From positions 21,840,501 through 21,904,500 of the forward strand of contig NC_079879.1 in NCBI RefSeq assembly GCF_029227915.1: 64,000 bases of DNA. The letters run 5' to 3'. This document shows positions 36,779-50,589 of this stretch, piece after piece. The notes under the pieces are model-generated. The model saw nothing but the letters and a program-made list of their open reading frames with translations, did not search any database and was not told where the DNA came from. Source of the stretch: Hydractinia symbiolongicarpus. Lineage: Eukaryota; Cnidaria; Hydrozoa; Anthoathecata; Hydractiniidae. The position numbers and the translations under genes were made by a program. Every line of letters begins with the position of its first letter. Position 1 is the first letter of the stretch.

Positions 36779-38984
36779 ATGACTGGGTTAAGAAGAAAAA
36801 GACGATCAAAACTTACTATGGTTACAAGTGTTATTGTTGTTCTTGTCCTTGTCTCTGTTTGTAAGTGCTTATTTTGTTAATATTTATCAGGCTTTGATTT
36901 TTTTAATCTTCTTATTAACTAAAGGATTACCACAAAACGTCAATACAAAGCTACAAAACAACTGTATAGTGTGTATACATTCTTTACTTTCATTTTAAAA
37001 GAACACATCTCACTACAAGCGTGTATTATGTGAGAGCATAAACAAATCAGTCAAAAGAAAATTTGATGCATAATTTAAAAACAGCTTTATTTCGCTTTTG
37101 GCTGTCCTTTTTCTAATAAGTCAAAGTCAAGCATTTTTTTCAGCAAAGATTAAAATTTATAATTTGTATTTAACATTAATCTTAAAAATACTTAATGAGT
37201 ATAAGCAATCAAGTTATTGGCACAAAAATGTTATTAATAAACTATAAAAAAATTGTGAAGACAAGGGGCACATGGATGGCCCAATCCCCCCCCCCTCACG
37301 CGTTATTCATTACAGTGTTTGCTCGATCCAATATTCCCTTAGCGGAATTAATTTTCGCGAGTTTTTAACTTCGGCAGTCTTTATTTCATGTCTCCTGCTC
37401 CTACATAAAAGCACTTCAAAAATGAAATAAATTGAGAAACAAAATGTCATTAAATTCTTTTTTCGAGAAATTTGTGAAATATTAGAACTTGCCAACATGG
37501 TGAAAATTAGTTCTCGCTAAAATTAAAGCTAACATTAAATTTTATTTTAAAGAGAATTTTCGCGAAAGTTAGTTGAGGGAAGATTTATTTAGTAATTTTA
37601 GAGTGATAAGTTTCTTGAATTTTGCATTTTAAAAACAAAGCAGTTTTTGCTGGAAGTCCACTGGATATGATTTTGATTTTCCAAGCTTCAATGCATGCAA
37701 CCTTGTTCTTTATAGGACCAATTACCTCAAGGAAATTATTTCACGCGAAAATTGTCGTAAATTTCGCAAGTATTTGCCAGATTAGCGAAAATTATTTAGA
37801 AACTTTCTATTTACGAAATTCCAGTAAATTATTTGCCACACAAATTTTATTATTTCTCCTTTAAAAACGATGCTCTGTAATTTTCCCCTTTCTCCTTCCT
37901 GTATATTACCTGTATATATCGTATATCCTCGGTTAAGCTCCACCCTCCATTAAACTTCCCCTGCATTAATCTACCTCTCGATTAACCTGCCCCCTCGACA
38001 ACCACCGCTCGAATAAAAGCCTGTTCTGTCGGGTAATAAAATATCAATCATTTTATAATAAATTTGATATACAATTTATTCAACAATATTTTCCAGCGTG
38101 AAAAGTTTGAATTATGTAGACTGGTTGTAAAAGATTTATATATAATTGTAGGTGTTGTTATTCCTGTTATTGCTACAATGTCAAATCAGTGCCCTAACAA
38201 GCAGGTGGTACCTACCAACGAACATTCTTCTCTGCTTGGTTACTTCAATATAACGGACGGGGTTGATATTATATGGGCACATGCTGTGAATAGTAAAGCT
38301 GATCTATCTGGTGCGTTATTGGATGTAAACATTATGATGCTAGAAGCTGATGTAATTTTAGATCCTTCAGACGGCCAACCAATAATGGCTCACCCTCCTG
38401 CAACAAGCAGTGATATTACTTTGAAACAATGGCTAACCGAAGCACTTGCAACTCCAAAGAAAGGAATTAAACTTGATTTTAAGCAAACAAAAGCAATATC
38501 CCCATCATTAGAAATATTAGAGGACCTTATGGAGAATGTAACTGCTGATGCGATGCCGCCCATACTTTTAAATGCTGATATTATACCTGGCCCTAATAAC
38601 AATAAAACAACACCTGTTGATGCAAATGTTTTTATAAGGTCTTGTTCTGCGGTTGAAAACGCTGTGTTATCACCCGGTTGGACAACTAAATTTGTTGGTA
38701 ATGCATCTGAGGGGTATTCGTGGGAACATGTCCAACGTATATACAAACTGTTAAAAAACTTGAAGCAGTTCATCACCTTTCCAATTCGAGCATCGCTGGC
38801 TTCACTGTCGAAAGAACAGTTAGTATGGCTTATCAATCAAAATGAACAGAAATTTACACTGACGGTGTGGACGTCAAAAAAAGATCAATTTGACATTAAG
38901 GAGTTGAAATTTTTAAGAAATTATAAAAAGCAAGTTTATTACGACTTACCTCAGGAAGACATTGATAGATTGAGGACAATGTGA
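36779..38984 (+). CDS. FAM151: FAM151/menorin-like type II membrane protein, exons 36779-36860 and 38152-38984
   Basis: Exon 1 starts at ATG 36779, just after a TTTGTAG acceptor, and ends at a GTAAGT donor. It encodes a basic start (MTGLRRKRRSK) and the first part of a membrane anchor; the anchor is completed by exon 2 after the acceptor TTGTAG. The phase-1 junction joins the frames exactly and gives 304 residues. The body has menorin/FAM151 features: the IIWAHAVNSK block, MLEADVIL, PIMAHPP, GIKLDFK, ILLNADIIPGP and LSPGWTT. This fold is related to glycerophosphodiester phosphodiesterases (TIM barrel); nematode menorin acts in dendrite patterning. The exact substrate is unknown. AATAAA at 39004-39009 follows 20 bp after the stop codon. 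Confidence 0.85.
37330..37586. mobile_element. decayed MITE-like element with TTTCGCGA-rich ends, in the FAM151 intron
   Basis: The left end (TTCCCTTAGCGGAATTAATT) and right end (CGCGAAAGTTAGTTGAGGGAA) are imperfect inverted repeats. Similar AATTTTCGCGAAAATTA words occur near 21417-21560, 23040-23100, 37740-37810 and 44215-44260, suggesting one dispersed family. Confidence 0.45.
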
Positions 38985-39003
38985 GAATTTGTTCTACATT
39001 GCA

Positions 39004-39009
39004 AATAAA
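39004..39009 (+). promoter_or_regulatory. poly(A) signal of the FAM151-like gene
   Basis: AATAAA lies 20 bp after the stop codon on the same strand. Confidence 0.5.
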
Positions 39010-39990
39010 GGAAATATTAACATGGAAGCCGAGCGTAATGTGAAATTTTATGATATATATTCACCAATATAATGTATCAAATTTGCGATATCTATTTATA
39101 TGAGCCGTTTCCAAGTTACAAAACTAACTTGGGGTAAATAAGGCAAAGCAGTTGTCATAAAAGAGCAGTAAAATTATTTACAGAAAAACAAATCAAAATT
39201 TCGCATTTGACTTTTAGTTTTTCAATATCTTTAGGGCATACATTTGCTTGGACAAAAATGTATTTTGCGACATAAAATTATTGCGGTTTAGTCCTGGTCT
39301 AATTACATTTTTGCATGTTTTATGACTGGAATATGGAAATAATTAAAATACATTTTTTTTGGTTAGAATTTGCATGAAATTGAGTTTGTTTCGCAATTTG
39401 CGACAGATTATTTCTTGCGATACTTATTTTTTTGCAGTTACTGAACTTTTTGACTAAATCGCAATAATTTATGGCACAATTATTTTTGTCTCCAATAATT
39501 TATGACCATAAAAGATTTCTTTTTGTAGTAAATTGACTGACATTCTCTACATGTTCTTTTTTATCTGATAGTACACTTTTTTGCAGTGTTTATTTAGTGG
39601 TTTTAAAATATGGTTCAAAAGACTAATTCCTTAAAACATAATTTTTCAAACTTTGGAAAGAAAAAGTGGTTATTTGGAAACAAAACAGGACAGGTCCTTC
39701 GTTTACGTCAGCATTTGGGTGGGATAGGTGAAAACATGGTGTAATTTTTGATTTTTGACTTTTAAAATTTTTGCTTTTCTACAACTTTATTTGCGTGTTA
39801 TTAAAATACCTTCCTATCTCTATTGTGCTTTCTAGTTGCATGAAGCCATATAAACATGCGATCTTAAATAAAGATATTAATGTTTTTAAAAAAGATATTT
39901 TATAACGAATTAAAAATTATATGTATACATGTATATGAATTTCTAGTATTGTATCGTTATAAATTTTCGTGAAAAAAGTTAATATTTCGT
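39010..39990. other. intergenic DNA
   Basis: AT-rich sequence with no supported gene. Confidence 0.5.
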
Positions 39991-40157
39991 ATGTCAGCTG
40001 AACACGTCACATTACGTCAACCAGCTTATCACGTCATGTTATGTTAACTTAATACGTGACACGTCAGCTTATACGTCACATAACGTCAGCTTAACACGTC
40101 ACGTTACATCAGCTTAATAGGTCACATACGTCAGCTAAACACGTAGTGTGACGTTAG
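39991..40157. repeat. 22-23-bp minisatellite rich in ACGTCA
   Basis: About seven diverged copies of a unit close to CAGCTTAACACGTCACATTA occur in tandem. Each unit carries ACGTCA or TGACGT half-sites like the CREB/ATF core. Confidence 0.8.
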
Positions 40158-41617
40158 TTTTATTTTCGCAAAACAATTTTACATATATATATATAAATTT
40201 CTAGTACTGTAAAAAAATGTGTTAACACATGAAATCGTTAAGTCAGTTTATTTTCGCGAAAAGCAGGCGAGTGGACAAATAAGTAAGGTGAATTATGATA
40301 CAGATCCCCCCCTGACTACAGTCAAGCGTGAATTTCCCAACTTACTGTTGCATCAGTGTAGCTCAAAATCACTGAAATGGAGGTTAAGTTATAAAATCAG
40401 AAAGCTCTTTTAAAACAAAGAAATTTCGGGCGAATGTTTTTCGGATTAGGTAAAAATCCTTCAAATTAACTTTCTGACAAAATACAATTTTTTGACGTCC
40501 TTCCTTTTTTGTGCCCCTAAAATTTATTCTCATAAACTAACACCGGCACTAATACTCCTGCCTCGTTTCCAGGACCTCCAGGACCAGACAAGCAAATTAG
40601 AAAATTAAAAAAAATTGAAATTTTGGATAATTCTTTCCAATAATTCTGAGTTTTGGATAAAATTATGAAATGCAATCTTAATATTCAGTTTACGTTGATT
40701 TGTGGAAACATTGCTATACACCCATTCGGCTCTGAGCTCTGCCGTGATGCAAAGACTCCTGGGACGAGTTTAGTGTAGCGAAAAATACCCCCGTAATAGA
40801 AATTTTTAACGTGTTGTCAGAAAAAAGGCTGCCTTTGCAATAATTAAGCTTTGCAACAGGACCTTTTGCATAAAAACAGTATTGACACCAAAACAAGGTG
40901 CTCGCTTATTATGGAGGTTAATGAAAAAATGTGCGATCTCAGCGGTTGAGAGGGCATGCAAACAAGTCTATCAGTCAACATATCTGTCCTCGGCCAATAT
41001 GATAAAATTGAAAATCTTTTTTAAAATTTGAAAGTCTTTTGATTTCTTTTTCCCTGTGCAGAAAGTTCGAGTTATCCAAAGAACTTATCTTCAGGCAGAG
41101 GGCAGACTGAAAGCGGTTTCAGAAAAGGTTTAAGTTATCCAATGTCTAATGAGTGGTTTTTATGTGGTATTCATAAGAAAGTAGGGGATGTTAAAAATTC
41201 GAGTTAGCCAGTGTCCGAGTTAAGCTGTGCATATCCTTTAAGTACTTGCGATAATAAGGTGAAATTACTCAGTGCTGGTGCATTGTTTTTCACAATTGCT
41301 ACATAACTGCGATTAACTTCTGCCAACTCCTACCCACTTCCACCTATATTTAACCCGTTTAGAGGGCAACTTACTGCAGTACTTTAAATTATTTCATAAT
41401 CCAAACCGTCAGACATTTCTTGCTTCTTGGGTTAAGGAAAAAGACAAGTCTTCTAATTTGGGCTATTATATTTTTTCGATTTTAATACTACAAGACGTCG
41501 GGAAATAAGCGTCCTCAACATAATTGAGGATTTAACAGTCATCGTCCAGCTTTCTATTCTCGCTATGACCGATACAATTTATGTACGGTGTACCTTTGAC
41601 GCTCTAATAAAATGTAG
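40158..41617. other. intergenic DNA between FAM151 and CRYL1
   Basis: No supported gene. The two host genes converge here (FAM151 on plus, CRYL1 on minus). The frames at 40219-40413 and 40714-40896 show no recognisable motif. Confidence 0.5.
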
Positions 41618-44600
41618 TTAACTGTCCTCTTTTGATCTGTGAAGGGCTAACGCAGCCAGCCGTTTATCTCTCAACTCACGGCGTTTTGGTAAAGATTCCA
41701 CAGGCATGGTTTTACACATAGCTTCGTGTATTCTGTCAACAGTGGTTCCACTCCATGACCTTGTGTCTGATTGTTCTTTAGATATTACTTCGATATTCGC
41801 ACCATACCTCTCGCAATAATCTTTCACACCTAGAGAATATATAGCAGAAGCTTTCAAAACGCGACGCTAGGTTTTCTTCACAAACTTAAAATCACATGTA
41901 AATCCTGCGACACAACAACCATAGAGCGACTCAACAACTAACCTTGCGGAGCGTTTAAATGTATCGTTTCAAATGGACCAATCAGAGAATATCTCAATCC
42001 TAAACCCTCCGTCATTGTGGTATCTATATCTTCTGGCGTGCATACACCGTCCTGCAAATAGAAAAAAAGAAAGAAAGGGCGATCAAACAACGTATATTTA
42101 ATATCAAAGACGGTTGAATGTGAAAAAAGCTTATCATAAACCAAAAATTTAAACTCCACTTATGTAGCTCTTCGATATTTTACATAAGAGTAAATAGCAT
42201 TGTACAGCAGACATTGTCGGGATCCAGAAAGAAGATCCATCCATAAGATTGTCTGACTGTGAAGTGCGTCCCCACAATGGTTTCAAACATGCTTTCTTAT
42301 TAATTAGTCCTGTTGTCCTGATGTTTTTTTTTAAATTTTAAAGTAATGTGAACCTTAAGAGTAGTGTCCTTGAATCCACGCAATCTAGCAACTACTCCCT
42401 ACAAAAATATAAAAATCTTACCTCAACTAGTCTCCAGGCCTCCATCAGCACTGCATACTGCAACCGATTCAGCAAAAACCCATTCACCTCCTTTCTTACC
42501 AACACTGGCGCTTGTCCAATATCCTTCATAATGTCCATCGTTTTGTCGATAATTGCCTTGATGAAAAATAAAAGTCCAATTTGTGTCAGACTACAATGAG
42601 GTTTAGAGGGAAATTTTGTTTTTAATTTATGCCAGTTCTTGCAAATAAACGCAAAAGTTCAGCTAGCTGGCTAGCAGCTGATTCTATGGTGTTACTTATT
42701 TCTTAAGATATTCAGTTAAATATTGATACTGGAAACTTGTGGCAATGTAATTTATTACGATGTACGTTTCATGTACAATTTATGGTAAGGAACTGAAAAC
42801 CAATTAAAAAGAAACACCAACCATTGTACTAACAAAAAAAACTTACTGGCACTTCTAAATCGTTCAAGGTAGATACTACTAGGATAAAAAAACTTGTGTT
42901 ATTATCTTATGAGACGAAGTAGAGAGTCAGTTTTAATAACTCACCTTATCCGTATCAGGTGATGGTACAACTTCTACTAATGGAACAAGGTACGGTGGGT
43001 TGACCTGTATTAAACAGTAACTTAAATTCGTATTTTCATAAACAAAACACGGAAGCTAAAAAACATTCCCTGCGAAAGGTTTTGCCATATATGTCATACA
43101 AACAGTTTGCAGATCACTTCAACAGGTTACTTTAAACAGCCTATGATTATAACAAACATGAAGAATTCAACAATACATACATACCGGGTGTGAAACTATA
43201 CATTGACTTTTGTGTTTTAAGTTTGTTGTAAACATGGAGGGATACAAACATGATGACGAACTGCTCAGGACAATATCATCTGATGCTAATTCATCCAACT
43301 GTTTGAACACTTTCTGCTTTAACTCCAGATTTTCAGGTGTAGACTCCTAACAAAACAAACTATTTTGAAAACATTCCAAAGAAAATGTACACAATTTCCG
43401 TCAAGTCTCATTAGACTTCAACCTGCCTTTCCTGAGACAATAAGTTGATAATTAGTTTGCCTTGACCACACAAATATTCAAACATCGCATACAGTAGATA
43501 CACGCTTTTTTATATAAGAAATGTTTAAATAAGAAACATTTAAATAAACTCAAGCTTAAATTTGGCGAAATTTAAGAAGCATGTAGGAAACATTACCAGA
43601 CTGAATTGGTTAGGAACATATTTTTAAGAAGCATGGAACTTTCAAGGAACATATTTTTCAACAAAATATTTAAAAATCAATCTAAATATCTGCAAACAAG
43701 TCGTTGCCATCATGATGGTTTCTCAAATCGAAAATCCACCTGAAAAAAGAGTTAAGCTCCCAAGATGACTGAAACATTCAAAAAACATTTCAGGCTAAAT
43801 ATACAAAAAATTAGGAAACATTGAGGCTGAACAAGATACGTAAAACAATAACAAACAACACAAAAAGAAAAACCCCAACATAGAACTTACTTGCAGAAAT
43901 ATAGAGTCTTTTACAACTTCAGACAAACTTTCAGTAGTGGAGATAAGTTTAAACGCATCGTTAGCTGTTTTAATTGGTCCACAGAGAAGTTCCTTATTTT
44001 CAAACTCATCCAAGGTAGTTTTTATGCTTCCAAGTGCTGCTTCAAGTTGTTTTACATCAGTGTCGTATAAACATACTGAGTATCCAGCTTTACTGAACAA
44101 CTAAAATATAAAACTGAGGTTATTGGTTGAATTGAAACAGTTGATGGTGACAAAATTAATGTAAAAATTAAAAAAAGATACGAAATAATGTGTTCTCTAT
44201 TAACTAAAATTTTCATTAATGGGATAAATTTTCGCAAAAATTTCTGTTTTGCGCGAAATGCTTTGACTACTACTGTCATCATTTGATTTTGTCATTCACA
44301 AAACTTAAATATTCATAACTTGTTTTGAGCAAATTTTGGGAAAAACAAGTCATTGTGTTTGTTTAAATGAACAATTTTTAACTCCGTCCCCACTTTGCTT
44401 ATATATCTTATTAACATAAAATCACATTGCCCTAGTTATAGGTGGCTTGCATGAGAACCCTTATGTCAATGACAGAGATGACGATTCTCCTGATGAATCC
44501 TATTTGGGCATAGACTTAAAGAAAAACGAAATGCGTTCAACTAATTTGGTGAATAGCAAACTCGTGCTGCACTTTTTTCTTTAAAAAAAAAAAAGATTTA

Positions 44601-45370
44601 TCAGAATATTAGGCTGGAATTTTAGGTAAACAACAAAGTTCTACTAGGTATTTAGAACAATAGAGAAATAAGAAATAAATAAAAACATACATTTTTTGCC
44701 CTTGTATGTTTTTTCTGTTATTTAATAAAATATAATTTTAATTTTTGACATTTACACTTATATAATCAAGTTAAAAATTATTTAGTTACTTAACACTGGG
44801 TGTTGAGACCCAAAACAAGGTTCAAAAAATGATTTTTTTTATTATTCTTGTTTAAGCTTAATTTTGCTACAACCTTAAAGAAATTAATTTTTGTCAAAAC
44901 TAATTTTATGAAAAGTCTGAATATTCTTGACACTTAAATTTCGGACATTTTGTTTGTCAATTTGTACTGTTTTTTAAAAATTAATGTAAGGGAAGATTAA
45001 TTTCCCTTAGGTCTGTTTTTAAAATTTCCTAATTTTCTTGGACATCCTTCAGATATTTCACAGTTTTGATGTTATTCAAATGTTTTGTTTGATTACTCTT
45101 TTAAACGATCATCATATCAAATGTTTGAAATTGCAAAAAGGTAAATTGGACAGACAAGGATTTGGCAGGAGGTAATAAGGACAGACTTGATGCAGATGAC
45201 TTTGAGTTTAGAACTAGCACAGTTGGATCAGAATAAAAGAGAAGGCCACAAATACACCCTTTTCAATGCCATCAGGTAAACAAGGGTAAACAAAAATTTA
45301 AGATTAATAATGTACACAAATTTAAAAACGTTTTTTACTTACAACTGCCCAGCTACGACCAATAAGACCG
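41618..45370 (-). CDS. CRYL1: CRYL1-like L-gulonate 3-dehydrogenase (lambda-crystallin family), seven exons
   Basis: Exons in transcript order: 45343-45370, 43891-44100, 43185-43346, 42945-43004, 42422-42556, 41943-42051, 41618-41829. All junctions use GT-AG and the frames join to 304 complete codons plus stop. The protein belongs to the 3-hydroxyacyl-CoA dehydrogenase superfamily. Exon 1 here carries GLIGRSWAV of the NAD-binding GxGxxG loop, followed by [24 protein letters not shown] and SHPVNPPY supply the conserved serine and catalytic histidine. The C-terminal domain has NGFLLNRLQ and [13 protein letters not shown]. In mammals CRYL1 oxidises L-gulonate in the cytosolic uronate cycle. About 10-15 N-terminal residues should lie in an upstream exon that I could not find. 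The length otherwise fits the family (about 319 residues). Confidence 0.9.
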
Positions 45371-47520
45371 CTATAAAATCAAAAAAAAATAATTAATACT
45401 TTGCATAAACAATGTGGCATTTAGTTGATACATGTCACAAAACATTGGCTTACAAGAACAATAACAGTCTTTACAAAGTTGACAAAGTTAAGGTCTATCT
45501 TAATTGTCATTTAAAATCAAAAGTATTCAAAACAATTCGCTGAAATAGAAGTTTTTATATATAGGGGAATGTAAATCAATTTAACTATTAAAATTAATTG
45601 AAACAAAGTTTCTTCTTTAGATTAATAAAAAGAACATTACTCAAATAGTTTGCTTACGTCTGCCCTGGATTGTTTAATAAGAATGACAAGTGAGTGTTTT
45701 TACTCTTCAATATTACAGACAAACAGCACTATATTGGCAAACACCTTTACAAACACAAAAGTTTGTCCTATAATTTTTGTTTATTTACCTACCAAAGTCA
45801 CCAATATAATATTAAAACTTTTTGATAATAAAATTTCAGCAAATTTCCAAAGTCAGCTTTTTTACGTTTTGTGGCACAGGCCACAAAAAATTGCATGCAT
45901 GATCGACATTGGACACCAATCCTGTATGTGACATCAAAAATGGGGCCTGAAAAATTGTGCACAAGAAATTTGTAAGAATTTTTAACTTCATTTATCTTTA
46001 ATATTTACACACAGAGAAAAAACTTTAAAATAGAATTTCTTACACTTCTTGATCTTTTAAAAAATCTTTGTTCAAAATATATTTTCAAAATTGAATTGAT
46101 TACATAAAATTACATAAAATAAGCAACTTTGTTTTGCACTTGTTTTCATAATGGATTTATTGCGCATACCTTTTTTTCATATGTAGGTTTTTAAATTTCG
46201 AATTTAATTATGTCAATATATTTTTTATGTATATGATAGATAAAAATTAGTCTGTGTGAACAAGTTACATGATTACAGTGCCAATTCCAAATATTTTCTC
46301 GTTGGCCTGCCCCATCGTAAGCGTACATGATTTTGTACCATTACTTAAATACAGAGCCAGATTTATTGTGTACGATAAAAACAAATCTTTTGTGGCCTGC
46401 GTGAGGATTTATTTTCACTTCTTTATTTCACTGCTTTTTTACTGGTTTCAATTTTTTAATTTTATTTTACTTTTTACAAAGAATATGGGAAGAGAAAATT
46501 GTGACCAAACAGCGTAAGCACACAAAAGTCTGAGCACATGTGGGAATAGAAGCATAAATCAGAAGAAAATGTGTCAAAAGAAATATATACACTGAACAGT
46601 AAGCATTAAAATGTAAATAAGCAGGGAGTGGATCGATCAGAAATTTTTGGATTTGTAAATGCAGCAAGGGAAAGGTTAACTGGCTAACAAATACATATGA
46701 GGAAAACTCTCACCAAAGAAATGTAATTCCTGCCTATTATAGGCATCACAACAAAGAAAATGGTATCCGCAGGATAAAACACATATGCTAATACAACTGC
46801 AAACAAGATCACTCATACGTACAATTTTATTATTTTTTAGCTTAATCACAATTTCCAACTGTGTTAAAAGGTATTCTAATCTTTGAGATCACATTGATCA
46901 TATTGAAATGATTTGCTCCTGGTAATAGAGCAGTATAGCAGGTATCATTTCTATATTTCACAACATAGTGCTCATTATTATTTGCCGTCTGATAAAATTG
47001 AACAATTAGTCATACATATCCCTTTAGATTTGAAAAAGACACAGTCAAGACGTGGTGAAACATTAACATAAATAAAATAGTTATGAACGAACTTTCATAA
47101 AAAGAAGAACTCAAAAAATTCATGCTGCAAAGTGAAATGCCTCATACCACATATGCACAAAACTAATAAGGTAAATTTTGTCTAAATCTCAAAACATTGT
47201 TTCACATATAGTTTGTCCCAATAGAGACACCATGTTCGTAAGACAGAACTTAGCATGGAATAATATAAATATTATCATGTCATGAACAAGCGAGTTTATT
47301 CTAGTGTACGTTTCAACAGCTACAGCTGTCAATGACGGGTAATGATCGTAATCATCTGTGGCTATTTATTATTTGAAGAGATAATTGATCGAAATTGACC
47401 AATCAGATCATAGTAATTAAAGTAATTAACTTTTTCACAGGCCCAGATGGAAGCAATAGATTGATTAAAATCTTTCCTTTTTCTAAAAGTTCGCTTTTTG
47501 TTACGTTTATCCCAAACCAG
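45371..47520. other. upstream region of CRYL1 and intergenic DNA
   Basis: The missing first CRYL1 exon should lie here or further right, but no minus-strand segment with the expected VAIVGS-like coding and a GT donor was found. Open frames at 45650-45931 and 46269-46517 have no recognisable domain. Confidence 0.5.
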
Positions 47521-47879
47521 ATTTTGCACTTTTTCCTAAATGGTTAGGTGAAGGGTCTCTTCAAGAGACAAGAGAGGAGTTGAATCCTCCACCATACCTT
47601 AGTTTAAAAGGGGGGTTGTGGAAGTACCATGAAATGCCACATAGTGATGGTGTCACTTTAAAAAACACCCAATCCGGTCTGTGAATGGTTGGCGCTAGGA
47701 AGGACATCCAGCTGTAAAACAGTGCCAAAACTCTGGCTGTAAGAACAGATCAGACAAACTACGTTAACGGGGCTGGAACTCTAAGGAGTGAAGGTGTCAC
47801 GCACGGTAGGACAGATGTCAGGTGTGAGCATCGTCAGACCGTTCCTTAACTATCACATCACAAGGTAGATAACACTAGG

Positions 47880-50490
47880 TTGGGGATGGCTAGTGTAAAT
47901 GTTGGTACTCTGAGAGGTAGAGCAGGTGAAGTAGTTGAAATGTTAGAACGTAGATCTGTTGATATGTGTTGTGTTCAGGAAGTCAGGTGGAGAGGAGCTT
48001 CAGTGAGATTTGTGGAAGGAAGGAGGGCAAAGAATAAGCTTTTTTGGATTGGTAATAGTGATGGGTATGGAGGAGTTGGCCTATTCGTTGCAGAGAAGTG
48101 GATAGAAAAAATAATAGATGTTATGCGTGTTAATAGTCGTATTATAGTGATAAAGTGTTTGATAGGTAATAGTGACAATCCACTTTTCTGTCAGTTTATG
48201 CTGCACAGAGTGGACTCAGTGAGGAAAACAAAGATAAGCTTTATGATGAGTTAATAGCAGTCACTACAAAGTTTGGAGACACTGAACTTGTCATGGTGGG
48301 CGGCGACTTTAATGGTCATGTTGGGAAGTCATCTGAAGGTTATAGAGGTGTGCATGGAGGCTATGGATTTGGGAACAGAAATAACGAAGGGGAGAGATTG
48401 CTTGACTTTGGAATGGCAACAACATGGTGGTTTACAACACATCATTCAGTAAGAGACAGAGTAGGCTAATAACATATGAGTCAGGTGGCTGTAAGACACA
48501 GATAGATTACTTCCTGGTTAGAAAGTCAGACAAGAAAGTGGTGAAGGAGGTGAAAGTTATATCGGGGGAAGAGTGTGTTTCCCAGGCTGCTGGTTTGTGA
48601 TATTATCTTGAAAAGTCTTAAAGAAGCCAAGGGAAAGTACAGGCCCCGTTGTAAAGTCAGGAAGCTGAAGGAAGAGGTTGTAGCAAGACAATTTAGTGCA
48701 AAATTTCAGCAGTTAGCCCACAATGGTCAATGTGATAGTGACAATGTTGAAGTACTTGGGTTACTATAGAGAATTGTCTTCTAGAAGCTTCTGATGATAC
48801 CTGTGGGTGGACGAAAGGACCAGCTAGACATAGACAGTCCTGGTGGTGGAATAATGAGGTTGACCAGTGTATAAAGGAAAAGAGGAAACTTTGGAAAGAG
48901 TGGAAGTCAGGTGGTAGTAAAAATATTTACTTAGAAGCTAAGCATCGTGCTTGTACAGCAGTGTATAAGGCAAAATCAGAAGCAGAGAAAAACAGATTTG
49001 CAGATGTGTTAAGAAGGGAAGATCAGCACAATGAGGTATTCAAGATAGCAAAGCAAATGAAGAAGACTAATCAAGATGTTGTAGGTGAGAAGTGAATACA
49101 TAATGATGAAGGTATTTTGGCTAGCACGAAGGAGGAGAAAAGGGTAGCTTGGAAGAATTATTATCAGAGGTTGCTTAACACTGAGTTTGATTGGGATGAG
49201 GATAATTTGTCTGATGGTGAAGTTGTAGAAGGGCTATGCAGATCAAGACAGAATGGGTAGTGGATGCTATTAGGAAATTAAAGATTAGCAAGGCTGCAGG
49301 AGTATCAGGTATTGTTGTAGAGATGGTAAAAGCATCTGGATATATTGGAGTTGAGCTTATTACAAGTCTTGCTAATCAGATTATAAAGGATGGTGCTATT
49401 CCGAGTGAGTGGCAGTCGAGTGTAATAGTGAATTGTTTCAAGGGCAAGGGTGATGCATTAGAAAGAGGTAACTATAGAGGTTTGAAGTTGGTTGATCAAG
49501 TAATGAAAGTTATTGAAAGAGTGATTGATATGTTACTTAGAGAAAGAATTGATATAGATAAGATGCAATTTGGTTTTGTTCCAGGGCGTTGCATTACAGA
49601 TGCAATATTTTTACTCAGGAAGCTTCAGGAAAAGTATTTATGAAAAAAAAAGAATCTCTATTTTGCCTTTGTAGATTTAGAGAAAGCTTTTGATAGAGTG
49701 CCACGTAAAGTTATTTGGTGGGCTATGAGAAAATTAGGTGTGGATGTGTGGCTAGTTACGATGGTACAGTCTATGTACAGCAATGCTAGACGTTGTGTCA
49801 GGATTAACGATTCACTTAGTGATGAGTTTAGTGTAAATGTTGGTGTACATCAGGGTTCTGCACTTAGTCCTTTGTTGTTTGTTCTAGTCTTAGAAGCGCT
49901 GTCGATGGAGTTCAGAACAGGTTGTCCATGGGAGTTATTGTATGCAGATGATTTGGTTTCATAGCAGAGTCGATGGAAGAATTAGTTGAAAAGTTTGAGA
50001 AGGACTAGAAGAGAAAGGGCTGAGGGTGAACACAGCAAAATCTAAAGTCATGATTAGTAACATTGCAGCCAAGTGTGACCTTGTAGTTGGAAAGTGGCCT
50101 TGTGGAGTTTGCAGGAAAGGGGTTGGTAGTAACTCAAATTTTTGTCAGACTTGCAAGCATTGGGTACATAAGAAGTGCAGCAGTATTGGTGGAAGGTTAA
50201 GAGCTGACATTCAGATTGTATGCTAGCGTTGCAAAGGTGAGATTATAGAGAATGAAGTATTTCCAGCTTTAATGATGTACAACAGTGGCTCGTTAGAGAT
50301 AGTTGAGAACTTCTGTTACTTAGGTGATATGTTGGGCAGTGAAGGGGGTGTTGGAAGAAGCGTTACTTGCAGGATAGGTTCTGCTTGGAAAATGTTCAGA
50401 GAGTTATTTTCTTTGTTGACTAGCAGAGTCTCGTCATTTGAGTTAAAAGGTAGGTATAAACAGCATCACAATCCTTACACGGTATTTCAT
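47880..50490 (+). pseudogene. decayed APE-type non-LTR retrotransposon (LINE)
   Basis: The order is endonuclease then reverse transcriptase, as in APE-type LINEs. 47880-48180 encodes an exonuclease-endonuclease-phosphatase start (NVGTLRGRAGEVVEML, CVQEVRW). Near 48295 in another frame is VGGDFNGHVG. 49236-49640 is RT fingers (KISKAAGVSGI, NYRGLKL, FGFVPGRCITDAIF); 49665-49960 is RT palm (FVDLEKAFDRVPR, GVHQGSALSPLLF, YADDLVS). 50090-50190 encodes a zinc-binding segment, CGVCRKGVGSNS...CKHWVHKKC, and 50290-50460 a C-terminal tail. Several frameshifts and stops make it inactive. The 5' untranslated part probably reaches back to about 47520. The clade was not fixed. Confidence 0.85.
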
Positions 50491-50589
50491 AGACAATATT
50501 ACATTGACTCTCTAGACATATTTTGTCTTTCGGATGCGACAGTATATTACGTAGTGTGTTTTTAGATTAAAACACTGGCTTTATTTTAT

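Noticed and set aside
38390-38836. 148-codon minus open frame inside FAM151
   Set aside because: Antisense shadow of the FAM151 exon.
45771-45805. candidate first exon of CRYL1 on the minus strand
   Set aside because: The frame before the possible GT donor leaves one base, while the next exon needs two, and the residues do not match the expected VAIVGS block.
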